Assembly: GCA_026874595.1 (NCBI GenBank)
Contig: CM049313.1
Coordinates: 26,410,008 to 26,474,007 of the forward strand
Length of the DNA: 64,000 nt
Reading direction: 5' to 3'
Source: Sipunculus nudus
Taxonomy: Eukaryota > Annelida > Sipuncula > Golfingiida > Sipunculidae
The notes below the pieces were generated by a model. It ran no database searches. It had not been told where the DNA came from and worked only from the letters and a program-made list of their open reading frames with translations. The position numbers and the translations under genes are program-made. Positions 44,401-56,523 of this stretch are shown piece by piece. Positions within the stretch are counted from its first letter, which is position 1; each line of letters begins with the position of its first letter.

Positions 44401-46039
44401 GACTGTTGTCCGACCACATCTAGTTTTTCATATATTTCTGATTTCTTTTTTTTTATAAAAAAGCCAGCTGGAAAGCATTTTGTATTGGGAAAATGTATTT
44501 CAAAGTTATTTCAAGTAGGGGCCACTTTTGTGAACAGATGGCAGCACTTGGTTTACCACTGGCAGATTGCCAGTGCCTTGATGTTGGTCATTAGCCAAGA
44601 TGATGTCAGCTCTATTAAATAGTTTTGGCACAGTGCCAGGATTGGAAGAAGTGCAGCCAGGTATAGGTCAAGAGTTCACTTAGTGCAGTAGCTGCATTCT
44701 ATTTATAGCTTTGGCAGTCAGGGCTTGACATTAACTTTTCAGCTTGGCTGTCCCTTCGGATAGGTTGAGGTGATTCTTACCTGTTCAAATGAAAAGCTGA
44801 CCTGTCCGAAGAAAATTTTATTGTTATTAAAGTTTTATTGGGCTACTTGATAAAAGTTAAGATAAATAATTATATATTTATATAAATATATAAAATGACC
44901 TGGTCCCTACTTAGGAATCAGAATGTTTTAATTTATTTGTAAATGTTTGGCCAGCGATTATTGGTTAAGTATTGATTATCTAATGAAAACTTATGCTAAT
45001 GTATTTTTAAGATGTTATTGTTGAGAATCTCATAATACATAGCACTAAATATTAATGGCCTTACAAACCAGAAATAACACATATAGGCTATCTAAAATTA
45101 TTCAGTTAAAATCATTTTCCACAATATCCTTAAATTGATATTTTAAAACTAAATATAAATTAATATGTTTGAATTTATATTGAACATTAACACATTAACC
45201 TAGATCAGTATTATCAGTGCTCATTCAAATTTTACAGGGGTTTCATATTTTTTGTCCCAGCATTGCAATATTTAAATCATACATACTATGATTTGTGAGA
45301 AAAAAATCATCTTCATAAACACGTTCATTTAATGTTACAGTTTGAAAAATCATCGTATTGAAGCTAATATTTAATGTCATATATATGTCATATCAGTAGG
45401 ATGGGCCTTCAAGATCTTGCAAGACCATCATGTGAACAATACTGTCAGTTGGTCTGCAGGGAAGCAATTAAAACCTCTATTATCACTCATGGGTCAATCT
45501 GGAAAACAGTTGAAACCTTTTCAGTTATAATTCATTAATTGAAACAGATGCATGTTTTATTCCTAAGATCATAAACATATGACATAATCTTTATTTTTAA
45601 GGAATTACCTAATTCATACGAGCAACAGGTTTAAATGAAGAAAATGTCAAATCCCAGGTATACTGGCACAGGGGTCAGCAAGAACCATCTGGTGGTTTGA
45701 ATATATTAATGAGGGAATTCCTATTCAGATGAGATCATGTGACAAATGTACCCAATAGTGACAAATGAGGTTCTGGAAATAAACATTGAATTTTAATACA
45801 TAACAAAATTCAATAGGGAACTGGAGGATGCCAGTCTTTTTGAAGGATGTTTAAGGCGGTAAAGTCTGACTGCACAACGGTGCCTGCAGGGTCAGTCTGC
45901 AAGGTCACTCGGTCAAACAATGTTAAAAATGACACATTGGCCATTGCCACAGTAGCTTGAGACCTCTTTTTAAATTATTAAGGCTGATTGGGATATACTA
46001 AATAGTGGCAGTAAGAAAATAAATCATGGCTGTTCACAG
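44401..46039. other. Non-coding, AT-rich
   Basis: No recognised gene or mobile-element end. Probably intron or intergenic. Confidence 0.45.
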
Positions 46040-46108
46040 GTCCCGCCACGTGCCGCGCTCTACCGGCTGGTGGAACACACTGCCGAAGGACAAGGAACAA
46101 TTAACCAG
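46040..46108 (+). CDS. Candidate internal exon, 23 codons, unidentified
   Basis: A GC-rich 69-bp island in AT-rich DNA, framed by an acceptor (gttcacag) and a donor (CCAG|GTACAC), open in phase 0: VPPRAALYRLVEHTAEGQGT plus three residues. The length is a multiple of three, and the composition is protein-like. Its phase does not join the CEP120-like exon 1 (phase 1), and it does not resemble CEP120, so it would belong to another gene or be chance. Confidence 0.3.
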
Positions 46109-46297
46109 GTACACAGGAAACTCAGCAAATTTAAGAAATTTGTTCTTTACATGTGAATACAACATGATTTTCATGAAAAGGAAGGCTGTCACTAAGTTAC
46201 TACTGGTTACCATATATAATACGAAGTCTTTTAAGTCATCCCCGCATGAGCCGGGGTTGCCTGATTGGACAGGTAAGGTCTGCTCCAGGCTGTTTGA

Positions 46298-46299
<2 letters not shown>

Positions 46300-46387
<88 letters not shown>
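46300..46387. repeat. (TA)n microsatellite
   Basis: About 43 TA units, the longest pure TA tract in the window. Confidence 0.97.
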
Positions 46388-46392
<5 letters not shown>

Positions 46393-46617
46393 TTTTTTGG
46401 TAGTGCCTGTTAATACAACTTGAGATGATTTCCTTGAAATATGTTACAGCAATTGAAACCTGGTTTGCTATCCTTTCATATACATTTGTTAACAAAGTTA
46501 CAGGACAAAGTAATGTTCTATAATATACAGTGCAAGCACGTGTGTTGTTATTCCAGATTTTTACCAACGAATATTTCTTATAAATATGAATAATCATATT
46601 TTGAAGAAATATATATT

Positions 46618-47270
46618 TTTAGCGAACCTGTGAGCTTATGCGATGGTGTGGCGTCGTCCATCGTGAGTTGTGCGTCGTCTGTACGTTAAACATAGCTATC
46701 TCAAAAATGACAGGAGCTAGCATCACCAATTTTTTTACAAATAATCAGTCATCTGAAAGACTTTGTTTATTTTTTTCCTAACTGCATTTTCTTAGATTTT
46801 GTAGGGATAAAGCTAAAAAAGCTTTAAAAATCTTCTTCTCCGAACCTGTCCAGCCAAATTTTCCAATATTTCACAGAAATGATCCCTGAACAATTTTTCT
46901 CAAGTTTGTTCGAATGGTTCCAGTTGGGAGATTTTTGGCCGAGTTACAGGAGGTTGAACTTAGTCATATGTCCAAAAAAGCACACTAAAATTAAAATCTC
47001 AGAAACGGCTAGAGCTATAATCACCAAATTTTATACCAATGTTTGTCATATATGTCATATCTGATTTTGAGGTATTGGTGGCGCTACCTACATTGATTTG
47101 TTTTTTACAAGCGAAAATGTAATTTTAAACTCTTCTAGCTTATACACTGATTTATGATGAAACTGTTAAGCTGATTGGTTTAAACTTTACAATAATAATT
47201 CAATGGTAGGGTTCATCCAGTTTTATAAGAATAGATCGGGTAAATACAGTTTTAAAAAAGCATTGTAGCC
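46618..47270 (-). repeat. A-type dispersed repeat, hairpin-side end and core
   Basis: Begins TTTTTAGCGAACCTGTGAGCTTATGCGATGG with a following 'gtcgtccatcgtgagttgtgcgtcgtc' region, then 'gacaggagctagcatcacca' and 'ggtggcgctacctacatt'. The core matches 38090-39000 and 3120-3560. One arm of the terminal hairpin is decayed. The other end is not seen. Confidence 0.6.
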
Positions 47271-47407
47271 AATTGAAAAATTTTTTCTGTGTTTGAAAAC
47301 AGATTTGACAACATGCTGAGTTTCAGCACTCAAGTCAAGAGGTCACTCAGTCCAAACAGGTCGGGTCCAGACATCACCATGGCAACTGACCTGGCTCTGG
47401 GGGGTTG

Positions 47408-47447
47408 TCTAGACAATGTGTCTAGACGTCTAGACACAATGTTTAGA
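47408..47447. repeat. 40-bp near-perfect palindrome
   Basis: Centred at 47427/47428 on TGTCTAGACGTCTAGACA (perfect), and extending to 20-base arms with two mismatches. It lies in a slightly GC-rich segment next to A-type and R2 repeats. Confidence 0.85.
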
Positions 47448-47519
47448 TGCAGAATTCCCAGATTATTGGAACTATATCTTTTTAACTGTTAGAAAAAACT
47501 TGGTTTGCATTTTAAGCGA

Positions 47520-49420
47520 ACGGGGTTTATCATCAGGTCACATGTGAAATGCTGTGCCCTCATTTTTGGTTGACCTCTGACCTTTCCTCGCTGCCCAGCG
47601 TCCATTTGTGCGTCTGTTTCCACACATAAACCCGCATATCTCGGGAACTGTTTGACCGATCAGGCTAAAAATTTTGCACAAATGTGGCCCTTTGATAGCT
47701 TTATAACATACACTAAAAATGGTGGCGCCATCTGCAACCATTTTTGCACAGCATCCATCTGTTCATCTGCCTTGGGATAATATCACTCATATCTCAGCAG
47801 TGGTTTGACTTATCCACCTGAAATTTTGCAGGTTTATACATCCTGGACAGGTCTCTCGATTTTATGACAGGTGGCGCCACCTACATTTATGTGTACTCTG
47901 CAGACATCCAAGCTCATATCTCGGGAACCGTTTGACCGATTGGGCCAAAATTTGGCATGTGTATAGATCTCACATAGCTCTTCATCATAGGTGAAACTGG
48001 TGGCGCCACCTGCAACCACTTATGCACAGTGTCCATCTGTTTATCTGTCTTGGGATAAAATCACTCATATCTCAGAAGTGGTTTGACTTATCCACCTGAA
48101 ATTTTGCAGGTTTATACATCCTGGACAGCTTTCTCGATTTATGACAGGGGGCGCTACCTACATTCACGTTTACTCTGCAGACATCCAAGCTCATATCTCG
48201 TGAACCATTTGACCAGTTGGGCCAAAATTTGGCATGTGTATAGATCTCACATAGCTCTTCATCATAGGCAAAACTGGTGGCGCCACCTGCAACCATCAAT
48301 GCACAGCACTCATCTGTTTTTCTGCCTTTCGATAAAATCACTCATATCTCAGCAGTTTTTTTACTTATCCACCTGAAATTTTGCAGGTTTATACATACTG
48401 GACAGCTTTCTCGATTTTATGACAGGTGGCGCCACCTTCATTCACGTTTACTCTGCAGACATCCAAGCTCATATCTCAGGAACTGTTTGACCGATTGGGC
48501 CAAAATTTTGCATGTGTATAGATCTCACATAGCTCTTCATCATAGGAAAACTGGTGGCGCCACCTGCAACCACTTATGCACAGAGTCCATCTGTTCATCT
48601 GCCTTGGGATAAAATCACTCATATCTCAGAAGTGGTTTGACTTATCCACCTGAAATTTTGCAGGTTTATACATCTTGGACAGGTTTCTTGATTTTATGAC
48701 AGGTGGCGCCACCTACATTCACGTTTACTCTGCAGACATCCAAGCTCATATCTTTGGAACCGTTTGACCGATTGGGCCAAAATTTGGCATGTGTATAGAT
48801 CTCACATAGCTCTTTATCATAGGAAAACTGGTGGCGCCACCTGCAACCACTTATGCACAGCGTCCATCTGTTCATCTGCCTTGGGATAAAACCACTCATA
48901 TCTCAGAAGTGGTTTGAGTTATCCACCTGAAATTTTGCAGGTTTATACATCCTGGGCAGGTTTCTTGATTTTATGACAGGTGGCGCCACCTACTTTTATG
49001 TTTACTCTGCAGACATCCAAGCTTATATCTCGGGAAACCGTTTGATTTGGCCAAAATTTGGCATGTGTATAGATCTCGCATAGCTCTTCATCATAGGAAA
49101 ACTGGTGGGGCCACCTGCAACCACTTATGCACAGCGTCCATCTGTTCATCTGCCTTGGGATAAAACCACTCATATCTCAGAAGTGGTTTGACTTATCCAC
49201 CTGAAATTTTGCAGGTTTATACATCCTAGACAATTTTCTCGATTTTATGACAGATGGCACCACCTACATTCACGTTTACGCTGCAGACATCCATGCTAAT
49301 ATGCAACACACCTCACTCTATTCCCCTTGCCACTTAATCCATGCCTCACGTCACCTGTCCCACTCTGATTTCTGCAGATACACATAAAAGCTTGTCGACT
49401 ACCCATATTCTAGTTTTAAA
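47520..49420 (-). repeat. R2 family array, six units of about 277 bp
   Basis: GGTGGCGCCACC (or variants) followed by TGCAACC occurs at 47721, 47999, 48276, 48552, 48829 and 49104 (spacing 275-278). A second palindrome followed by TACATT lies between each pair. Other unit words are 'actcatatctcag.agtggtttgactta', 'gaaattttgcaggtttatacatc' and 'gatctcacatagctcttcatcata'. The flanks match 8640-9735 in inverse order, including TGACCTCTGACCT at 47571-47583. The terminal GTATCCGC hairpin is missing here. Confidence 0.9.
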
Positions 49421-50477
49421 ATGTCCTTGTCTGAAACTTGCAGGTCCGAAATGTCCATTTTGCTGAAATCATTCAAGGACTTAAAAGGATCAATATTAAA
49501 TTTTTAAAATAAACCTCCATTCATACTCCCAAACTTTGCACAGGTTCGCATTAGGCCTGTAGGCCTTGTTATTAAGTCCATTATATTTCTGGATCTAATT
49601 ATGATGTAACCGCATTTGTTGTAATAAGGCAGCCAAGTGGCCCAAATGGTTCCCCGTCACCTAAGCCGCAGCCAATATATGGTTGCCTGGCCAGAGTCAG
49701 GGCCCAGCAGTGGCTCCGTCAGGGTTGCGGCCGTAATGGTTGGGCGGTAGTGGCCACTATGGTCGATTTGAGGCTAGCGGCCGAAATCACTCTATACCCA
49801 TAGGCCTATATACATTGGCATAAACTTTAAAGTTATAGGCCTACATGCAAATAGAAATTTAACTAATCAAGCCCATTATATTAATCTTGTTTATATTTAT
49901 TTCTTAACATGTTAAACTAGGAGTAGGCCTAATATTTTCATTATAAATCATATATGAACTTCATCTCAAAGCTATAAACAATTTATGAAAATTTATTTAT
50001 ATAGCTTATTTGTATAGTCTTTTGTTTAAACATTTATTTGTGAGTTATTTGTTATATATATTTATACTTAATTAGGTCATGGTCAATTTAAAATCAAGCA
50101 GTTCGCTTCTGTCACATTAAATGAAAATTCTTTGGTAATTTTGCAGATCTCCGGGTCTATTGGTTCCCCCTGAAAAATACCAACATAAAGTGCTACAATT
50201 AAAATTAAATAAAAGTTATATATTTATTACTAAATGCTGGAACATAGCATATAAATTCTGGTAGGTGTGTCAGTTGGTGCTGAAGAATTAGCTCCCTTGG
50301 ATGTGTCTGGCAGTGTCAGTGCGCATGCTCATAGGAAGTGCCAAAATTTTAGCCTGTATGATTGGTGTCCAAATATGGACCTGTAGCAACAGCCTAATAT
50401 ATCTATTATAATCCATAAATATATCTGATGTTACTGAGGATTACACCAAAAAAAATAAGAAAAACATATCCGTTGTT
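49421..50477. other. Non-coding; GC-rich patch at 49620-49790
   Basis: The patch at 49620-49790 repeats 'gcggccg' and 'tggcc' words and differs sharply from its AT-rich surround. It has no long open frame and no recognised motif. The rest is AT-rich with no gene seen. Confidence 0.4.
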
Positions 50478-50808
50478 GACTTGTTGTCCTTGATTTACAG
50501 TTCATTCAGTCATTCTATATATAACTATATATAAAGCTACACTTATAAATACAAATAGCTAAATACAGATGATATATGTGGTAAAATTGATCTAAGAACA
50601 CATACCAGCATGATTCAATTTCAGCATTTTCTACTATTTTAGGACTTGTTGTCCTTGATTTACAGTTCATTCAGTCATTCTATATATAACTATATATAAA
50701 GCTACACTTATAAATACAAATAGCTAAATACAGATGAAATATGTGGTAAAATTGATCTAAGAACACATACCAGCATGATTCGATTTCAGCATTTTCTACT
50801 ATTTTAGG
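50478..50808. repeat. Near-identical tandem duplication, 165 bp unit, two copies
   Basis: Copies start at 50478 and 50643 (gacttgttgtccttgattt). I count only about two differences in 165 bases (gatgatata versus gatgaaata, gattcaatt versus gattcgatt), so this is a recent duplication. Confidence 0.93.
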
Positions 50809-53680
50809 AGATGTCATGTTAAAATCATTTAATAAAATACATTAATTTCATTTTGTTGCTCAAGCATGTCTTTTTTAGAACCTATTGACCATTCTTTTAA
50901 ATATAGGGTCATTCCATGTGAACTCAACAAGTGCCTCCAGCACAACCATCTCAGAAAATCATAATATTTTCCTGATATGTGCATTTGAACCCTCTTAGCA
51001 CTAAAACACCATCATTTGGTTGAAAACATTTGTGGAATCCTTCCTGGAGTCCATATATGGGGGTGGGGATACTTGTTAAATTGAACCCTACTAACTCTGG
51101 ACGGTATTTTTGAGAGTTATATCTTCTGAGAGATTGTTGCTAGAGCAATGAAACTTACAGAATTTACATAACTTTCAATGGTGGTTGTGAAGCAAAATTT
51201 AAATTTGGGTAAAAATTGAATGTTTAGCCTCTGGAGCCTGCTAAAAATTGTGAAAAAAAATTGTAAAAAATGATTTCCGCCTGGTATAAAGATGCTTTTA
51301 CAAATAAGAAATGAGATAATAACAGGCAAATATGTTACAAATGATATCTATATGACCTGCCTTGGTAAAGTGGATAATATTGTTCTGGCATTTTTTTGCC
51401 AGCAGTGGTGAAGTAAAAAGCATTAAATTTTGCATTTTGGTCATATTTGACCAAATTTTCACAATGTGGGTCAGAATAAATCAAATTTTTAATGCTACCA
51501 GTATAATCAACTACTACTGGTCTACAAAATCATTGAATATTAGAATGGTGTTTCACTTCTTTCAAACAGAAAAAAATGTTAAAAAACCTAAAAATTACCA
51601 TTCGTCTGGTCTGAAAACAGGTTGACCTAATGGACATTATGTATGAACTAAGCAGGTTTGGAGGCCAGGTACATGTGACAGTACCCAAGAACAGGTAGAC
51701 ATAGTTGTGAGATGGTTATGCAGTTACAAATCTAGGTACAGGACTTTCATGGTACACCTAGGTACAGGTACAAGTACCTGGTCACAATAGAATGTGTCAG
51801 TATTGTTGAACCTCCTGTCTTGAGAGTAAGAAGTGTGATGATAGCAGGTACTCTTCTTACCCATTTTGTCATTTTAAAAGGAACTTAGCTTTTCAGTTTG
51901 AGCCTGATTTTTTTTTCAAAATTCAAATGCCCTGCAGCCATATCAATGCCAACTTGAAAATGATGAGAAAATATTTTTTTATTATAATACTGTATTTCTG
52001 AAAATAATATTTTTGAAAATAATAAGAATGTGTTTCCTTTTGTAATCTTATAAAAAACTTTATCTTTCCAGCATAGCCTCCATTTCAGATTAAATTCAAT
52101 GAAAATGTAAAGAATATAAACCAGTATGGAAAATTACATGTCACAGAACATTGATAGGCACTTTAAATTTGAAAAACTGAAATAGTTTCATGCATGCAGC
52201 CCATTCATAAAGTGAATTTGATCACATTTTCCTTGAAAAAGCCCTGGTATTAACGCTGGAACTTTTTGTTTCTTACAGTTTAAAACCCTGAACATATGGA
52301 GATTAACTTTCAAAAATTTTGGTCTTTCCTTTGATTTGCTAAACAGAACATCAGTTTGTCACTTTTGTAGAAACTGTTTAGCTACCTGAAGCTTAAGACA
52401 ATGATGAGTTCTGAGATGGGGTTTCAGCCATTATGTATTCTATTTGTTTTAGTTTGCTTTCTTTCTTACCAATTATTTATTACACTGAATTCATTGGAAT
52501 TTTTTTTCTCAATTGATCAAGATTTTGGCACCAGTATTAAGTTTGCTGCTTTTCTGCCATGTTATTTCAGTTTAGCATTTATCTTTGAAGGCTGATCAGG
52601 TTGTTCATCTCTTTACAAACAAGACACTGTTAAACTAGTCTTCAGTGCAGTTAAATGATGTTTTAACATCCAGAACATTCAATACAAAGCTCTTATTGCA
52701 TTACTGATGTAACTTCTGCAACTAACTATTTTGCCATAGGAAAAGTGGTCTCATTTCCCTAAATAAGATACTTTTAGGGGGCAATTCCAAGCCTAATAAA
52801 CGCAAAATCAGTTTAGGATCTGATGGCAGATCACACATGATTTTCTAGGGATAGTTCAATGTACATTTCTTTTTCTGGGCATATTGTAATGGCTTGCTTC
52901 CTGCAGTGAGGGTGATATATCTGTCCTGGTATTACCAGTACTTGTTTTTCAATTTTACCTGTAAGGAGAAAGTTCTAGCTTTGTCATTGCTGCAGAGGCA
53001 TCTCGCCACAGGGTATTTAAAATACTAAATGAATCTCATGGATTTTGTGACTTGGGCATATGGTACACTCAAGGATGGTATTATTAATGATCCATGCTCT
53101 TGTGAGTTTAAGCTCTATAGTTCCTCAACAGTTCAAGCTATCATTTTAGATTAGTCCACATTTTTTTAAATTGTATTTCTGTAACCATCACTTTACTGAT
53201 TTATGATTAGCCAATCAGCAGAGTTGACCCTGTGGCCCCATCATTCTATCAATTGCTGTAACTTTAATATATATAAATATTTCAGGCTGGAGAACACTGT
53301 ATGCTAAGCACGTGCACTACTTCACCATCAATAATTAGATGGTTTTTTTTTTTATATATATTTAGTGCTACAACCTGCTTCAACTGAGGTTGTAACATTA
53401 TTATATTTATATATTCAACAATTCAACTCACAAAGGCTTCTCAATTGCACATTTAAAGGTAAATACTCAAGATTTTAGCAGCGCCTTAATTTCATAGTAT
53501 TTTAATATAATAAAAATCTAGAAAATTCAGGAAAAACTTTAAAATCATAAAAGTCTTTTGCATATGAAACTGGATGTTTATAATATTTATTAATTTCCAT
53601 TACAAGTGGAATATATAGTTATACTCAGTTGTTTTGCACTACAGATACATGATTATTAGAGCAGGACAAGTGAATTTTTA
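50809..53680. other. AT-rich non-coding stretch
   Basis: No gene recognised. A fragment at 51663-51785 resembles the ends of the GGTACAGGTAC hAT element (ggccaggtacatg...caagtacctgg), with the middle deleted. The remainder shows no structure I can support. Confidence 0.45.
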
Positions 53681-53898
53681 ACCATTTTTAGCTCAGCTGA
53701 CTATAAGTCATCTGAGCTATAGTCGTGGTCCATTGTCCGTCTGTCCGTCCGTAGATGTGGCACGTTTTGAAACCGTAAGACCTAGGAATCCAAAATTCTG
53801 CAAAATGTTAGATGTCCCCAAGATCTACTACCAAGCCGAAAACTGGATCTTTGCGACTTCGTTCCTTTGCAAAATTAAGGAAAAACCTCAATTTTTTA

Positions 53899-56520
53899 GC
53901 TCAGCTGACTATAAGTCATCTGAGCTATAGTCGTGGTCCATTGTCCGTCGTCCGTCCGTCTGTCCGTCCGTCCGTCGTGCCGTCCGTCCGTCCGTCGATG
54001 TGGCACGTTTTGAAACCGTAAGACCTAGGAATCCAAAATTCAGCATAATGTTAGATGTCCCCAAGATCTCCTACCAAGCCTAAAACTGGGTCTTTGCGAC
54101 TTCATTCCTTTGAGAAATTAAGGAAAAACCTCAATTTTTTATTAAAAACCTATTTTCACACTTCAGGACTGCCTAATATCAAAACCACTCATCTGTTTTT
54201 CCTCATATTTCCTATAAATAATCCTCTATATAATTCCTATGTACATGCCAGAAATTAGGTCTGTATTATATAATTTAAAAAAGTTATGGGCCCAAACATA
54301 ATGCATTTTGTAAATAATCTGGAAAGAAATTTTATCACTTAACACAAAATTTGTTAAAGCTAAGCACTTTTTTTCAAGTAATATAACTTTTATTAATCAA
54401 AATTAAATTGTATACCCAAAATTAGATCAAAATCTTTTAAATTTTTTAAAATATTAGCAAAAATAAAAATTTGGTACCTTAAATTTTGCCCAACTTTGAC
54501 CATGGCACGTTTTTTTGCTGTAACTGCTGTGGATTTAATTTTCACAGCATGTTTTTGTTAGCATTTCAACTGTTAACACCAAAAATTTGAAACCAGTTGA
54601 TCAAAAACTGTAGATTTTATTCAAGTTTTCAAGCACCATGTCACATATTGCTAGTGTTATGCAGTTTGTTAGAGCTCAGCTCCCGAGCTTCAGCTCTAAG
54701 TTCCTTAAATTTGGCATACAGTTAGATTTCTCCAAAATCCCCTACCATGCCAAGAATTTGGTCACTAGGACTTAATTCCTTCGAGACATCAATGAAAAAC
54801 TTCATTTTTCCATTAAAAACTCATTGTTACACTTTAAGACTGCCTAATATCAAAACCACTGATCTGACTTTGATCATATATAATATACATATTTTTCTAT
54901 ACATTCGCTATGCACATGCCAGGAATGATGTCAGTATTGTGTATTTTTTTTAAGTTATGGGCCCAAACATAATGCACTTTGTAAAAAATCAAGAAATATA
55001 TTTACTCCCTTAACAAGGGCATTGCTGAAGCTAGAGATTTTATTGTCAGGGATGTAACATTATTTAATCAAGATTCAATTGAATACCCAAAATTAGTTCT
55101 GAATTTTTCAAATTTTATAAGTTATTAGTATAAATATAAAATTAGTACCTTAAATTTTGCCCAACTGTGACCATGGCACATTTGTTTCCTGAGAGCACTG
55201 TTGATATAATTTTCATATCATGCACACATAAGGATTTCAGCTTTTTAGTTTAGAAAGCTGAAAGAAATTGGCCAAATATTGTAGCTTTTATTAATGTTTT
55301 TTATGAGACCCTGTCAGACTTTGGCTCTCTCCAGCCCTTCTTGAGTCACCTGTATGTTGACCTTGTTGACCTTTCATCAAATTATGCACGCTTGAGGCGA
55401 GAATCCAGGCAGCTTATGGCCAGCCACAGTTGATCCAGGTGTCCAACCCAACTCATCTAGTAGTTTTAACCAACAACATAACAATAAACAATAAATTAAT
55501 CAATTTTTCTTGGTTTTTAATAATAAATTAAAGAAAAATAGAAAAGGAATTTGTTAGTTTATAATAACAGGAAATTAACTTGCAGTTACTGATGATATAA
55601 GAATCTTGTATCGATGGGTAGAATGTCACATATTCCAAATAACACCATGCAGTCACCTATGGCATTTTTCAGTTCATTTTTAATGATAAAGAAGTAAATT
55701 ATATTATTCATTACTAATCATTAGGGATTATATGAAGGAAATTAATGATAGACAAAGATGCAGTTGATAATATTAATCTAGATTCCTACTGTGTCTCCTA
55801 CTGTGTCTAGTGTGTACATTGATGTGAAATTAGTCAAAAATGAATTTTTTACAGTTATTTTTTAATATAAATAAAAGCCATAAAACCAGGTACTTATGAT
55901 CATTATTTAAATGTGTGAATTTTGTATATTCTGGATTCTCAAAAATCATTGTTTGGTGAAAACTGAATAAATACCAGACATGGTGCAAATACTTTGTAAT
56001 TGTATTTAAATACGAATATGATTATGTACTCCATTATAAAATTTCTTGCATAAAGAATGGAAATTCAGGTAAAACTGAAAGTATATGAATACTCGTGCAA
56101 ATACTTTCAAAATGTATTCATGAATGCATTCATGAATATATTCTTTAATATTATTTTAATAATCATATCAGTTATATTTCATTTTAAAAAATCATATGAT
56201 TCTCTTATTATTTTTAATAAAAATTATATTTGGGACAATATTTGTAATTTTTTTAATAAATAGTTAAACTCTTATATTGTATGTTCTGCTTATAAGTTAT
56301 ATGGCCAAGTCAAAATCTGTGTGACAATAGCACTCTATTTGTTAATAAAATAAATGAAATCAATCCTCTTCCCTGTCTCCAAAGATACTATCAAAATCAT
56401 ACATACAACTCATAATACAGCTTATATTTATTACCACACAAAACCAGCATGTGCCTCATTTCTAAAAAATATTTTTTTATCATATATAACAGCTGAGCGT
56501 CGTGACCCATAGGTCCCTTG
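53899..56520 (-). mobile_element. Helentron-like element (H family), inner copy inserted in the outer one
   Basis: Hairpin TAGCTCAG-TGACTATAAGTCA-CTGAGCTA at 53897-53926 and (GTCC)n at 53945-53995. The right end is CAGCTGAGCGTCGTGACCC...CCCTTG. TTA adjoins both edges (53896-53898 and 56521-56523). Removing it restores 'cctcaattttttattaaaaacc', exactly the uninterrupted sequence present in this copy's own core at 54129-54150. The core has units of about 600-700 bp sharing 'aaaaactcattgtta', 'gcctaatatcaaaaccact' and 'atgggcccaaacataatgca'. Confidence 0.88.
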
Positions 56521-56523
56521 TTA

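Noticed and set aside
46040-46108. Idea that this is exon 2 of the CEP120-like gene
   Set aside because: In one frame it reads SRHVPRS, loosely like the expected RHFP segment, but the splice phase does not join exon 1 and the following residues do not match.
46026-46597. Long open frames on both strands (120 and 187 codons)
   Set aside because: Both run through the (TA)n tract, which encodes endless Ile-Tyr. They are microsatellite artefacts, apart from the short exon candidate at 46040-46108.
48072-49173. Several similar minus-strand frames of 76-89 codons giving a repeated peptide
   Set aside because: They are the translation of the 277-bp R2 tandem array. The frame is kept open by chance because 277 is not a multiple of three and the units shift frame.
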